Assembly (NCBI GenBank): GCA_012656075.1
Contig: JAAKBF010000333.1
Location: 39,514 to 103,513 of the forward strand
Source: Phytophthora hibernalis
Lineage: Eukaryota > Oomycota > Peronosporomycetes > Peronosporales > Peronosporaceae
Reading direction: 5' to 3'
Length of the DNA stretch: 64,000 bases
Within the stretch, counting starts at the first letter, position 1; the number at the start of each line of letters is the position of its first letter. The translations under genes and the position numbers were made by a program. Shown here in pieces: positions 33,145 through 44,624 of the stretch. The notes below the pieces were generated by a model, which was not told where the DNA came from, ran no database searches, and saw only the letters and a list, made by a program, of their open reading frames with translations.

Positions 33145-33763
33145 CGAAGTTGAACATGAAAAGGGCAACTTTAGTGCCGGTACGGCAACCTTTATTACCT
33201 CGATGCATCTCTTCTTCATCGACAAAACGATTTTCTCAAGATACTTCGCTGGCGTATGCCTCCATAGGAGCTTGCTCGCTCGAATTAGGTCCTCCTTCAT
33301 CAAATACTGCCTGCCACCTGCATACATCTTGCAAGCTAAATAGTCCCCGTGTTTACTATAGTATTACCGTAGGATTCCAGTAGGAAGGCGAGTCTCGTAT
33401 CGAAGGCAGCCCTCGAGCACGTTACTGCGGTGGTTTTTCAACTTGCACCCGATCCCTGTCCAGCTATAGCACTCTCTCGAGCCCAGTACGCGGCACCGGA
33501 AGCCCTAAGGCGCGCGTGGTGTCGTCGGCCGTCGCTGCAAGATGCAAGGTGACTATGGAAGCGCTTCCCGATAATGTAGCCCTTTAGTCATCCATACTGA
33601 AACCAAGTCATTTACACTGTGATATCCTTTTGACCAAGGCCCAGACCCTCGTATTAAAAGTCTTTCAATATTGCTCGGATCGTCACCAAAAATTACAGAC
33701 TATATCCACGAAAAGCACAACTCGCACGAGTGGCCAAAATAATCACGGATTGATGGGGTGTGC
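33145..33763. other. flank G, R1 copy
   Basis: Reverse complement of 3466-4086. It includes the inverted duplicate of the EF-hand 3' end (about 33597-33640, pairing with about 33098-33140). No gene seen. Confidence 0.45.
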
Positions 33764-34062
33764 TACCGTATAACCTGTGTAGTATCCGATAGAATGTTAT
33801 ATCCGACAATCCGTATTAGCCAATCAGATGACTGCAATTTGGACACCACCGGATCGTTGTCATTTCCGACAGCTCCAAAAATTGGTGGCCAATGATCGAT
33901 AAAAGTTAGGCACCAGACCACTAAAGCGCAGTCACTTCCCAACTCTTCATAGGCCGCGCACGAGCAAGTAAAGATGGAGGCCGCCGCGCTCGGCAGTACA
34001 AGCGCTCTACGCCGACGTATGAGTTTCGACTCCATGTCATTCACCATTCTGATTCTGACGGA

Positions 34063-35384
34063 GTGTCCTCTGCACTCGCCAAGTTCTACCCTGAGGCCAA
34101 AGGCACCTCGCTCGAGACTAAGCGCAAGAGCATCTACCTGTGGCAGAAACGCCGCGATACCATCGAGAAGGCCGGGAAGAGCAGCTCGTTCAGCGTGCTG
34201 CGCAAGCTCAGACCTGCAGGAAGTGCCACTGTGCTGTCGTCTGAGACGGAGTCTCAGCTTCTTCGCTGGGTCAACGCCTACCGCGCCGATGGGGCGCCAG
34301 TTTCGGCTCTAATGCTCCAGCTCAAGGCCCAGGAGTATGCGGCAGCAGCTGGTATACCGCGCGGCGTTTTCACCGGCACATGGGCTTGGCGGGCTGGATT
34401 CGTGCGCCGCCATGCGCTGCGGTTCCGTGCGCGTACGCGCCAAGGACAGAAGAGTCCCGTAGACGGCGAGGCTGCTGTTCTTGCTTTTAATACCAGGATG
34501 TGCGCAGTCATGCACCGCCTAGGTGTTGATGTCGCCTACAACGCCGACCAAACGCCCGTTGTCTTCGAGTACGTGCCGCGCACGACGCTCAACAAGCGCG
34601 GAGCACGTACGGTGAGGGTTCGTACATGTGGCAAGGACAAGGAGAGGATGACGTGCATGCTGCTTGGGTCCTCTTTCGGCGAGAAGCGGACGCCGTTTTT
34701 GATACTGAAGGGCCGCCCATCCAAGGTCGCGGCGACGCAAGCCGATAACGTGGAGCTGAGACACGGCTTCGGCAAGCATCTTTGGAAGCAGATCGAGATC
34801 CTCCAGGACAGACATGGCGTCCAGATCTACGTTAATAGCACGGGTTGGTGGAACACGTCGCTGACTCTCATTTGGCTGGCGTATCATTTCGGTGGACGTC
34901 AGCATCCAGAACAGCCTGTCTTTCTACTCCTCGACGACTTTGCACATTGACGCCGGAGGTGCGCACCCGCGCTCACGACCTCAACATCCACTTGCTGGAC
35001 GCACCAGCAGGGCACACAGGCGTCTGCCAGCCGGCGGACATTGCTTGGAACCGCCCGCTGAAGCAGCGTCTGCGCCAGCGCTGGGTAAGCTGGCTGATGA
35101 CCAAGCTGGCTGGGAGGGAGAGCAGCAGCAACGTCAAGGCGCCGTCCAGGAATGACGTGGTTGACTGGGTTGCCAGTGCGTGGGAGGGGCTGTCCGCTTC
35201 GACGATCTCGAACGGGTTTAACGGCATACTTGCCGTGCCACCTGTCGACCCAATGTTCGAGGCCTCGTCCAATGCTCTTGCTGAGGAACTAGAGCGTTTG
35301 CAGCTCCTTGATCCTGATGTTGGTGAGGTCGCTGATGAAGAAGACGTAGTAGATATGATGACTAGAGGAGAAGTAAGCGTCTAA
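34063..35384 (+). pseudogene. outer DDE_1 transposase, frameshifted copy
   Basis: Same protein as 1851-3167, with three more codons (DTIEKAGKSS). Around 34938 the bases coding DDFSAHW are reduced by three and then one more is lost, so translation stops right after the second catalytic aspartate block. The rest (CQPADIAWNRPLKQ) continues in another frame to 35384. An upstream ATG at 33974 is one base out of frame with the open stretch RQYKRSTPTYEFRLH, as in the other copy. Confidence 0.85.
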
Positions 35385-35575
35385 TGCAAGTGTTGGACTT
35401 TGTTCGAATCGTTCCCCGCGCTGGGAGGGTTCTCTGGGTAACCCCTCCTGAATCTTATGGCAGCATTCGCGAGTGCGATTTCGGTGGTTTTTAGCAAAAC
35501 GTCTGCTTTTCCACAGGGATTGTGAATTATCATTTTTAAGGGGGCCGAACCCAAAAGTCAGAAGGGTGTCGGATA

Positions 35576-37296
35576 CAGACAACGACGGTGAAATCCGTAC
35601 CCCCATAAAAATCCGCACCCCTGCAGTGGGACGGACCAAGGCAAGTAAAAAAACAAAAACGAGGCAGCAAATTTTAAACATATTTATCCAATCAGTGTGT
35701 TAGAAAATTACTGGTCCGCACGGAGTTATCTCCCTCACCCTTTGCATTTCCCTTTGTGTAGGGAGCCGCCATGGCTCCCCAAGCATCTTACTCCGTCAAG
35801 CAAAAGCGTGAAGCTTTAGACAGCATCAGTCGTATTGGCTGCAAGCCAACGGCTCGAAAGCTCGGTATCCCGTTATCTACGTTGCATGCTTGGCGGAGAC
35901 AAGAGCAGGAATTATTCAGCTTCCAGGGGGCACAGACAAGCAAGACGCTAAAAGGACAGGGGGCTAAGGGCATCATAACATTCGGACACGACATGGTGAC
36001 CTACATGAAGGAGCTGCGTCGCGAAGAAGAGGTACTGCAAACATTATGGTCTGAATGTTTGCAAATTAAATTGACTTCTTTTTGTAAAGTATTTGTGTAC
36101 AGGAAATATGATTGAATATATAAAACAAGAGCATCCCACTTGGCTAGAGGCGTATTTAGCGACGAAGTCAAGTGACGAAAGGCGTGTAAACGCATTGATG
36201 CGCTTGTGCCAGCGGTTTGCAAGCCGGTAAGAAAACTATCTTTTCTAATATTGAGCTACTTGTTTTGAAAAGTATATTATTAACTTATCTTTTGATATTT
36301 CAACATTTTGTTTTTATAATATGGTGTTTAGGCATGGGTTTTCAACGCAGCCACAACATTCGAAGAAAAACGAAGCTGTACTACAGCAGACGCATTTAGA
36401 ATTTGCAATCAAGTTTTGGAGCGAATACAGCCATTTTCCGGATAGTGCTATCTACAACGTCGACGAAACGGCCATTTATTTCGACACTCCACCCCACAAA
36501 ATATGGGCCCTCAAGGGAGGCGTGGATCAGCAAAAGTCAAGCATATGCAGAAGAATTCCGGAAGACTCACAGCTGTGCTCACCATTCGGGCTGACGGTAC
36601 GTTCATTTATTTTACATTTAATTTACTGTATACTGAAACTAAGTAACGTTATTTGATTTAGGAAAAAACTGCCAATACTCTTCATTCTGCGAGGAATACC
36701 TGGCGGCACTGTGGAGACAAATGAGTTGCCAACATATCCAGATGGACATGTTTATACAGTCCAAGAACATGGCTGGATGGACGCAACTGTTTGGGAGTTT
36801 TATATTGAAAGTTTGCTTAAATTTGAAATAGATTCTCCCTCTGTCCTCCTTCTCGATAACTTTGATTCCCATGTATCGGAAGGAGGACAGAATGTGGTAG
36901 CGGAGGCTACCTCAGCACTAGTGTGCCCTGTTCCGCCAAACAGCACGTCTGTCTGTCAGCCTCTTGATGTTGGAGTTATGGGTCCACTCAAGAAGAAGCT
37001 GACAGGCGTATGGCTATCAGAAAATATTAATGGTACACGCACCGCGCAGCAAAGAGACTTGGCGCGATCAAGCGCACCATTACAGCATGGGAAGGCATCA
37101 CAGAGCACTGTGTTGTGCGTAGCTTTGAAAAGGCAATTCCAAGATATCCTGAAGTCCAAGTATAGGATAAAAATGTTTTTCACCAATCACAAATAGCGAA
37201 TCACTGATGGGTACGGATTTTTTTGTCGAGATGCCCCGTTTACTTTTGTATGGCGGATACAGTTCAGTGGGGTACGGATTTCACCGTCGTTGTCTG
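35576..37296 (+). mobile_element. pogo element, full-length copy
   Basis: Terminal repeats CAGACAACGACGGTGAAATC at both ends, TA at 35574-35575 and 37297-37298, 1721 bp. All four transposase exons and three introns are present. Confidence 0.9.
35771..37166 (+). pseudogene. pogo transposase with four exons, nearly intact
   Basis: My exon model is 35771-36031, 36090-36226, 36332-36596 and 36662 to about 37166, all with GT-AG introns that keep frame. Domains in order: helix-turn-helix (SYSVKQKREALDSISRIGCK), CENP-B-type second helix region (EHPTWLEAYLATKSSDERRV) and DDE_1 core (YNVDETAIY, VLLLDNFDSH, VCQPLDVGVM). Two one-base losses break it: one in AAGGGAGG (about 36516) and one in the A-run after ARTAQQ-coding sequence (about 37050). 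The L2 copy has neither. Exon 1-2 joining is inferred; another acceptor 13 bp downstream would give a stop. Confidence 0.8.
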
Positions 37297-37317
37297 TACT
37301 ACACAGGTTATACGGTA

Positions 37318-38110
37318 TCCTTATGGCCAGTACCTACTGTAACGGGGTTTAAAATGTGTCAAGGTATCACTATAGATGAACCCAGTCGATAAAGACCATT
37401 GCTAATATCTACAACACAGGATATAATGCACGGCTGCTAATAAACGCGCCGCAGGAGCGGCTGCGGAAACAGCAACGTGAGGAGCAGGGAGCGGCGTGTG
37501 CGCGGACATCGACCCGAAGCCTTTTAGTATGCAATATTTGGCGCTGAACAAGTATGATAGTGGATGCTTTTCATTAACAAATGTATTGAAAAAATCCCCA
37601 TCGAGCATTAATTTGACAAGTATTAATTAAGCGCCATAGTTAAGCCTGAATACCGAGTCGGTGGATCGATAAGTGATTAAGTACACCAGGATATTAGACA
37701 ACAGAGGTATTAAGTTGGCCAGGGTTCTCTGTACCTCAGCTAGTGCTACATTGACCTTCACCGAACCTTCAGCAAGGTACTGCTTGCACTCAGTCATATC
37801 GACAAGATTATGTATTACATGTACACTATTAAACCAGTCAAGTGTAGCGATTGTACGGACAGACCTCAAGTCATCTCTACGTATTGTATACTACAAAAGC
37901 TCTACCGTAGTTGACCATCGTTTGCTTCATTTACATATTTGCTGGCTAAAAAAACTGGTGTAGCTCGTTTTTCACTTTACATATTTGTTGGGTCCGACCT
38001 GAAAGTTCGTTTCCTGTCGGGTACATCGTGCCAACAGGACTTCATCCACCTACGCTGGAAACCGGTATATTGGTAGAGTGCCAATATCTAATACGAAGCT
38101 GAAAACCCGC
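37318..38110. other. flank F, diverged and shortened copy beyond R1
   Basis: It begins TCCTTATGGCCAGTACCTAC exactly as F does after 13440. From about 37800 onward it shows many small deletions and substitutions compared with the other F copies, and it fades out near 38110. The hairpin and the Tigger remnant are absent. The greater divergence suggests this F copy is older than the L1/R1 pair. Confidence 0.55.
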
Positions 38111-38589
38111 CTTCCGTTCAACAGCTGGGCCACGCAGTGGATCAATATTTAGATGGATCACGGAGACAAAGCTGAACACGGATATGGACAGCGATCTCAC
38201 GACGGAGGAAGATGAGCAAAGCGAGGATGGGCCCTGAGATCTCAACAATGGCTGATCAAGATGCGCAGATGGCTCCTACGAACTAGGACCATGCAGCGTA
38301 GACAGCTGGGGCAAAGCATGTGGCGTCTCAAAATGGCTGGTTTTGAGCACGTTCGATATAGGCTTTATGCGTGCCTGCCGCAAGAATCTCCGTGTGCTCA
38401 GGTTTCCGTCTGCATGTGCTGCTTGGCAAAATAAGCGAATTGTGTCCACACAAAACCGAATTCCGTCTGCATGCTGCTTTCTCAAACTGCAGTCTCAAGT
38501 TTGTAAACGATGGGTCTATAGATGAGTGGATGCCAATATTACCCTTACTGATAGAAAAGATGTAAGCATTTTGTGCAATTGTAGCAGCA
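38111..38589. other. spacer between diverged F and the LINE remnant
   Basis: No gene recognised. A 64-codon plus-strand frame at 38371-38565 has no family features. The sequence occurs once in the window. Confidence 0.3.
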
Positions 38590-39164
38590 ATCCATGACGG
38601 CACAAAAGTGTATTTATGGCGAGGGTCATTGTCGGATCTAGTAGCAGTCTCCAGCGGGACAAGGATGCCGCTGCGGTTGTTATTTATCATTGCAGAGGAT
38701 GTATCCGACGATGCCCGCTCGACGTTGTTACAAGAATACAGCGGGCGCAAAGCGTACACATTTGCAGTGACCGCGTAACGACACGGCCATCTACTTGAAC
38801 AAGACATGGAAGCAAGCTCCAAAAGTGGAGCGGTTTCACAAATATCGGGGCTCAGGCTCAATGTCCAGAAATGGCGCTTGGAACTGAAGACGGACTCGAC
38901 CCAGAGTCCAAAGTACCAGAGCAAGATACCCCCGGAGATCGAACGGATGAGAGGGTAAAGACATTGAGATTGTCCGATATCTTGGTCACATAACAGGGAC
39001 GCAGGAAACCGCCCAGGACACCTGGCAGCGGGCCGCAGCTTTAACTGTGAGATTAGCACTTGCGGTGGGAAAGACGAACACAGCGCAACAACGCGCCATG
39101 ATCGCAGCAGCAGTAATAATGCCAAAACTCCTGTACGTCGCTTGACACGCCTGGACCACGAAGT
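38590..39164 (+). pseudogene. non-LTR retrotransposon (LINE) reverse transcriptase remnant
   Basis: Frame pieces in order: MPLRLLFIIAEDVSDD (like the GxPLSPLLFxIAxD block), a degraded YADD box (TAIYLNKTW in one frame), SGLRLNVQKWRLELK, and VRYLGHITGTQETAQDTWQR followed by RLALAVGKTNTAQQRAMIAA and KLLYVA. This order matches the palm and thumb end of LINE reverse transcriptases. Frame shifts and stops make it a pseudogene. It ends where L2 begins. Confidence 0.75.
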
Positions 39165-39294
39165 AACACGGGGACTATTTAGCTTGCAAGATGTATGCAG
39201 GTGGCAAAAATCGTTGTCGATGAAGAAGAGATGCATCGAGGTAATAAAGGTTGCCGTACCGGCACTAAAGTTGCCCTTTTCATGTTCAGCTTCG

Positions 39295-40034
39295 TCAATA
39301 CTGAAACCAAGTCATTTCCACTGTGCTATCCTTTTGACCATACGCGTGGAAGAGGAAGTTTATACGGCGAGAAGCGTCAGCGCACAGTGCTGCGATAAAC
39401 TCGGGCCAATCCAGTGCCCCAGAGCTGTCAGAGTCCAGAACGTCGAAGGCACGGTCAACGAAGAACTGGTCTTCCACCGACAACTGAGGTACGCCGTGGC
39501 GTAGTGTCTCCTTGTCGACACCATGAGAGTTCTTCGCCATGGAGCAAGGCGCTTTATGGCGATCCCACCGCGCGAACAATCAGCTCGTGAATAGCCCGTC
39601 GCAGTCATCAGTGCAGCTAGATCCAGTTCCTGGAGAAACCCGTGCTGCTCCGCCACAGACAGCATCGTCGAAGTTGGTTCCGTTCGTGGGCGTTGCGGTG
39701 GTCGAGACTTCGGTTTGTGGTGTTGCTTCTGCCGAGACCGGGGACAGATTTTGCCTGGTGGTGGGAATGCAGTGAACGTACTAGGCGTTTGCCTCAAGTC
39801 ATCACCTTTGCTTATGGGTGCGAACATAAGCTTCCGATGGGCATGTGCGATTCGAGAGCGAAGACCAACAAGTTCGGTGCTCTTTTTCTCTACAGGCGAT
39901 GGCCGACGATCATCGCTGTCCTTCGTGGCATTTTGAGTGGTTTTGGAGGGTCCAAGTCGCTGGAGGTGAAGCTGCTCCGTGTGCATGTTGTAAGCGGAGC
40001 TGATGGATAACTGTGAAAGGTTCCGCTCAGTCAT
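39295..40034 (-). pseudogene. EF-hand calcium-binding protein, truncated, L2 copy
   Basis: ATG 40034; same structure as the other two copies, including the break after TGYSRAD and the single EF loop DSDSSGALDWPE. The upstream part is open from a non-ATG codon at 40076 (238 codons to the alternative stop). Confidence 0.7.
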
Positions 40035-41290
40035 TGGCTTTGATCGGAACGGCGAGAACTCTCTCAAACACGACAAGTCCAGCAGTGTTCGATTGCGCAG
40101 GGTTCTGCAGCAGATCCACCAGGTGCCGTCGTCGTGAAATCGGAGGTGCCGTTAACTGCTTCGGGTGGCATCGTGAAAGCATTCGCGAGGCCGCGTCGAC
40201 GACGTGAAGTCTTAGGAGTTGGTCCATTCCGGCAGTGCTGGAAATATGAATCGCTCCCAGTACGATGCCACAGCTCGTACTTGCGGTTGCTGATATCCAT
40301 GCGCAAATCGTGGCTTCGGCGGGTGCGATCGCTCTTCCATTGTGGTGCTGACGTGTCCAAACAACGGCGACAGTGATGGGGATTCCATTCGCAGTGCAAT
40401 GACTATGACGTTTCCTTGCGAATCGAGCGTCCACGATTGTTGTGAGCTCTTCACGTGATGTCAAAAGGTAACTCATGTAGCCATCAAAAAGTCTTTGGTG
40501 GAGTTCGCGACGACATGTATTAGTGCTAACCTGTATTCCAAACGGTGTGATTTTCGGTGATGACGATCGTCCTATCGACCATGGGGTGCGAGTTCGTTTG
40601 AAACAATTGTGTCCCCCTAAACTTAGCGCAAGTGCCTTCGCAAATTCCTAGACGAGTGCATATGCACCTCGTTGCCATTGGGCCCCAACAAAAACCTGTG
40701 ATCCCTCTTCAACTTGATGCTGTTGTTGATTCACAGTGCGCAATGACAAGAACCATCGGCTCTGCCATCGAAATGTTGCTCGATGTGTCCAGTGAACCTC
40801 GACCAAAATTTGGCCGCGGCGTTCGCGTTCGTCGCGAGGACCACGACGGCCGAACGTGCGGATTCACTTCACTCGTCTCGCTCGGGACTCAGTCCGTGGA
40901 TCGACTCGGACACTCCAGAATCCGCGCACACCACCACTTCATCGCGCGGAGCGACGTGAGACCTCGTTATGAGCGACGAATTTAATGTCCCCGGTCGGAA
41001 TTTCTCGGCCGGTCGCGATCACATGTGGACGGCATTGGAAATGCCTGGTGATGTAAACTACACCGTCAAGGAATCCGACGGTCGCGCGGGGTCTTTCAGA
41101 TCAAAATCATGGAAGAGGAGAACATCACGTACACGGTATGGAGCACGTACGCGGACCCGAGACGCACAGTATGTACTAGCAGGCAGGTATGCTCCAATCC
41201 TGGAACAAGTGTTGCTACCAGGGGAGAGAATGGAAGCTTTGGTTAACTAACAGCTACGACAAGCTCCAGTATCCTGGACATGGGCAATCT
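40035..41290. other. unrecognised coding-like block, L2 copy
   Basis: Direct copy of 4826-6060. The minus-strand frame TSREELTTIVDARFARKRH (40476-40027) is open for 149 codons. The plus-strand frames lie at 40632-40985 and 40969-41250 (MSDEFNVPGRNFSAGRD). Family unknown. Confidence 0.35.
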
Positions 41291-41541
41291 CACTTCAAAC
41301 GCCGCATCTTATCCGCATGTGAAACCCATCAGCACGTGGGCGTGCCTCAAGCGTGGGGGTGAATCATGTTGTTGCTTTCCAGCCTTAATCGACCGCGACT
41401 CCCCAACTTTCATCATCTTGTTGACGTCAGAGTGAGTTCTACCTACTGCTACAACTGCCGGCAGCAACAGTCAACACCAGTGACACACACCAGCGACGCA
41501 ATTCATATACCGGTATGCCGCGTCAAAGATATACATATGGT

Positions 41542-41799
41542 ATGGTGTACGTGTACTGTATCATCATCGGAAAAGGGAGCGGGATCACTATCAACGTCGA
41601 CGAAACTCGGACGGTGGCGCTCCTGAAGAAGGCGATCAAGGAAAAGAAGACAATCAGTTTGAATGGCACGGATAAGCTGCACCTCTTCCTGGTCAAGAAA
41701 CAACGTGTGGCTGCGAGATCTGCTGCGCTCGAGCTGAAGGAGGGTCGGACATGCTCGCGAGCTTTGGATGTCTATTCGTGCCCACACTACTGTGAGTGA
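41542..41799 (+). pseudogene. lone Crinkler header (CRN-4), L2 copy
   Basis: 85 codons identical in structure to 6332-6589, with LHLFLVKK and no effector domain after it. Convergent with CRN-1. Confidence 0.65.
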
Positions 41800-42094
41800 C
41801 CGGTGTGGCATATGAAGGGACCAGCTGCGGTTGTACAGGTACCATGTCGCCATTGTCGTATTCAGTTGCACTCGACGAGGTACAAGGCCTCCGAAAAGGA
41901 TGGGCTGCAACGACACCAAGGTTAGCGTCGCTGCATTTCGGGACTGGAGCCCGCGGGACCAAACAACCCATTGTGATCTTAAACGCAACTTCGATTTGCA
42001 CTACAATCCTACTTGGTGACAGAGTTCTTGTTTAATCGCTTTCACGCGATCCTGTTCCTCCATCACTCCAACACTCATCCTGCCATGATTCGAT

Positions 42095-44272
42095 TCACCT
42101 CGTCACATTTTCCATCTCATCGTCAAACTGAACAATATCCGTGATGAAAGAGGGATTCCTCAGCAACCTCGTCAGACAGCTGACATCGATGCGCTTGACT
42201 TGTCTCAATAGCGGAGACTGCAAAATTCCAAAGTACTTGTCCTTTTCTCCTTGAGGAATATCCTCCTCTGGCAGATAAAAGATGTTGAAATCATCGAACG
42301 ATCCAGAAAATTTTACGTGAACAATTTCAACAGTAGGGCAGGTTTCCACTCGATAAACGTTGTCGAACTTGTGCGCAGCTGGAACAAAGTTCACGACGAG
42401 CATACGTTGAACGCCGAACTGTCTTTTGTATCCATTTGCTTGTGCCGCCGCCACGTTAATGTTAATTTCACTTTTTCAAGTAATTGGTTTACCTTCAGCT
42501 CGTACGCGAGCTTGTCTCCGTTGATGATAAGAATGTCTGCTCTGGTTTTGACATCTGCGGTTCTGACTTCAGGAAAAACCTGTTTCGCTCGGTGTGTCTT
42601 CTTGAGAATATCACGAATCGCTGCATACACTTCGAAATGAAAAACGGCTTCGCTTGGAGAACTGCGATTCTGTACGAGCAAATGTGCAATGGTGTTCGGG
42701 TCCACATAGGCGAGTGCAGCACATAAGAGCTGGACAGGATCCTCAGCAGCCACAGCTTTACAAATTTCTCGAGCAGGAAGCGCTTCAAGGCACACTCGCT
42801 TCATCATCGGAGAGACGATGACCAGCATAAGTTTAACCCTGCTCTGCCCGATGTCAACTCGCCGCTCGGACACAACTCCCATTCGCAGTAAGAGATGAGC
42901 ATTTGTGTTCCTGGCCGTTAAATCCTCATTATTTCCAAGTATTTGTTTGAGTAACCACCACTCTTCGTCGTTCAACTTCTGTAAATCTTGTTGAATACGA
43001 GCATAGGTGTGATTGAACATCTGCAAGTAAGCGTAATAGGGATCCCTGAAGAACCACTCCTCCCATTGACCCAGCTCAAGCTCCCATTTTTGTTCATCGA
43101 TCGTGAATCTAACAAGTGACCCCAACACACCGGGGGCACCACCAGAGAACATCTTGATCCCCTCCTGAAGCGATAATGGAAATCGATAAAGTTCCTTGAA
43201 CAGGCTGAAAAACATGGCCATCTGGGATTGTGTAAATGGCTCGACCTTAATCAACTGAGACACGTTGAAAGGGCTTGAAGATCCCCGAAATACCTGGTAG
43301 GTATTCACCAAGTCGTAGGTTCCAACCCCAAGAAATCCCAGAAAGAACTTGTCCGATTGTGCTTTCCACATTCGAATAACTTGCAGAAATGTGGACAACA
43401 AATCAGGGTTGGAGAACAGACAATCCATTTCATCCAGGATCAGACAGACCTTCTTGTTCCCGTTACCTGCGCACCTTGCAACTAAAGTCATCAAAGAATT
43501 GAAATCGCGGCAATCGCTTTCATTGTCGACCAATATCCCCAAGTGATTCCAGAATTTGGTCTCGTCGGCCGCAAACACCGCACCCAGCTCGAAATACACG
43601 CAAATGATGTCCGAGCGGCTAGTAAGCAGCCATTCCTGGATGCCATTTGCAATTGTGGTTTTCCCAAATTGACGCGGACCATACAACAGATAGAGTGGGC
43701 AGTCGCTGCTAGAGAAGCCTTCTTTAATCCGTTGAAAGGCAGGGATAGTGCTCAAAGGGACGGAGAAGTCACTTTCGGTCACTGGCCCAGTGAATGCAAC
43801 GTATTTCTGGAATTTCGGTCTCTTGGGGAATGGTTGATCTTGTTGAGCGACGCTCATCAACGCAGATCGTTGACCAAGAACACTGGTATGCGACTCCCAC
43901 AACCCCTCCAGTACTTGTGCTTGCTCCGGAACCACCACCAGCACGTGAATCTGGTCGGTGGATGGCTGCTCCATACCCGTCAATACTTTCTGAAGGCCGG
44001 ACTCCCCTGTAGCTCTTCGTCTTCATTCGTTAGCGCTTTGACGGTAGCCGTTTTCCTGCCCTTCTTCAGCTCCTTCACGTCCTCACTCTCAGTCTTCAGC
44101 CACTCGGTTCCCTTCTTCGCCAGGAAGAGCTGCAGGTTCTTCGCAGGAATGGTGATGTCCTCGCTCTCGTCCTTGATCGCCTTCTTCAGCGCTGATACTG
44201 ATGCACCCTCGTCGATTTCCACCTCGAACGCGCTTTAGTCGCTCCAACGACAGCACAAAAGAGCTTGATCAT
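42095..44272 (-). pseudogene. CRN-1: best preserved NTPase/PD-(D/E)xK Crinkler, L2 copy
   Basis: The effector frame 43983-42391 is open for 530 codons. HVLVVVPE is at residues 13-20, Walker A GPRQFGKTT at about 102-110, Walker B VCLILDEMD at about 179-187, then a helical region, and a C-terminal PD-(D/E)xK signature with D483, E495 and K497 (ADILIINGDKLAYELKV). The final 119 codons (42454-42095, AAAQANGYKRQFGVQRMLVV) lie in another frame. The header (LQLFLAKKGTEW, 44222-43980) is one base out of frame with HVLVVVP, and its first 20 or so codons are in yet another frame. These three breaks are shared by the copies, so either the gene died before duplication or the reading is unusual. Confidence 0.85.
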
Positions 44273-44357
44273 CTTTTCTCGAGCTAGCGGATTCTGGAAT
44301 GAGAAAAAATGAAAGGAGAAAATTTGTAATCGTACTTGAGCGATGAATGGTGTGGTC
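44273..44357 (-). promoter_or_regulatory. CRN 5' module in front of CRN-1, L2 copy
   Basis: Same block as 28080-28170 in reverse complement, including CTCGAG/GCTAGC before the ATG and the CTCATTCC pyrimidine tract. Confidence 0.55.
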
Positions 44358-44624
44358 ACATATACTTTTAATCGAAGAACTGTGCCTATTACATGTATTG
44401 TGCTTTGCAGTTTTTGGCACTTATAATAGCAACTCCTGCGATGTGTGTGCCTCATGAGAAGTACAAATCGTACACCAATACGAATAAAGATAATCCTTGC
44501 ACGAGTTATATTACTGATCTTAATAGAAATCCTAGGTAAGAAAGGCAGCTCGTGGCCAATGAATACGAGATCGGCTGGCTTTGGCACTATTCAAAAGTGT
44601 CATTTTCCGTTTAAGTCTTGCAGC

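Larger units (their letters stand above)
23775..37315. repeat. 13.5-kb unit with inverted pogo/outer-TIR ends carrying CRN-1, R1 copy
   Basis: The left edge is CCGTATAACCTGTGTAGTA preceded by TA, then an inverted pogo fragment. The right edge is pogo followed by CTACACAGGTTATACGG and TA. Between them lie CRN-1, CRN-4, X1, the Tc1-like transposase and the EF-hand remnant. Both outer flanks are F in mirror orientation. The L1 counterpart is 1-13438. Confidence 0.75.
33766..37315 (+). mobile_element. nested pair: outer DDE transposon with pogo in its terminal repeat, complete copy
   Basis: The left terminal repeat CCGTATAACCTGTGTAGTAT continues to CCGA and is preceded by TA. The right one is split: TCGGATA at 35569-35575, then pogo, then TACTACACAGGTTATACGG to 37315, then TA. 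Removing pogo and one TA restores a 24-bp repeat that matches the left end exactly. This is the only copy with both outer ends inside the window. Confidence 0.9.

Noticed and set aside
38328..39236. 302-codon minus-strand ORF over the LINE remnant
   Set aside because: The plus strand shows reverse transcriptase blocks in the correct order; the minus-strand frame has no recognisable features and crosses the L2 junction.
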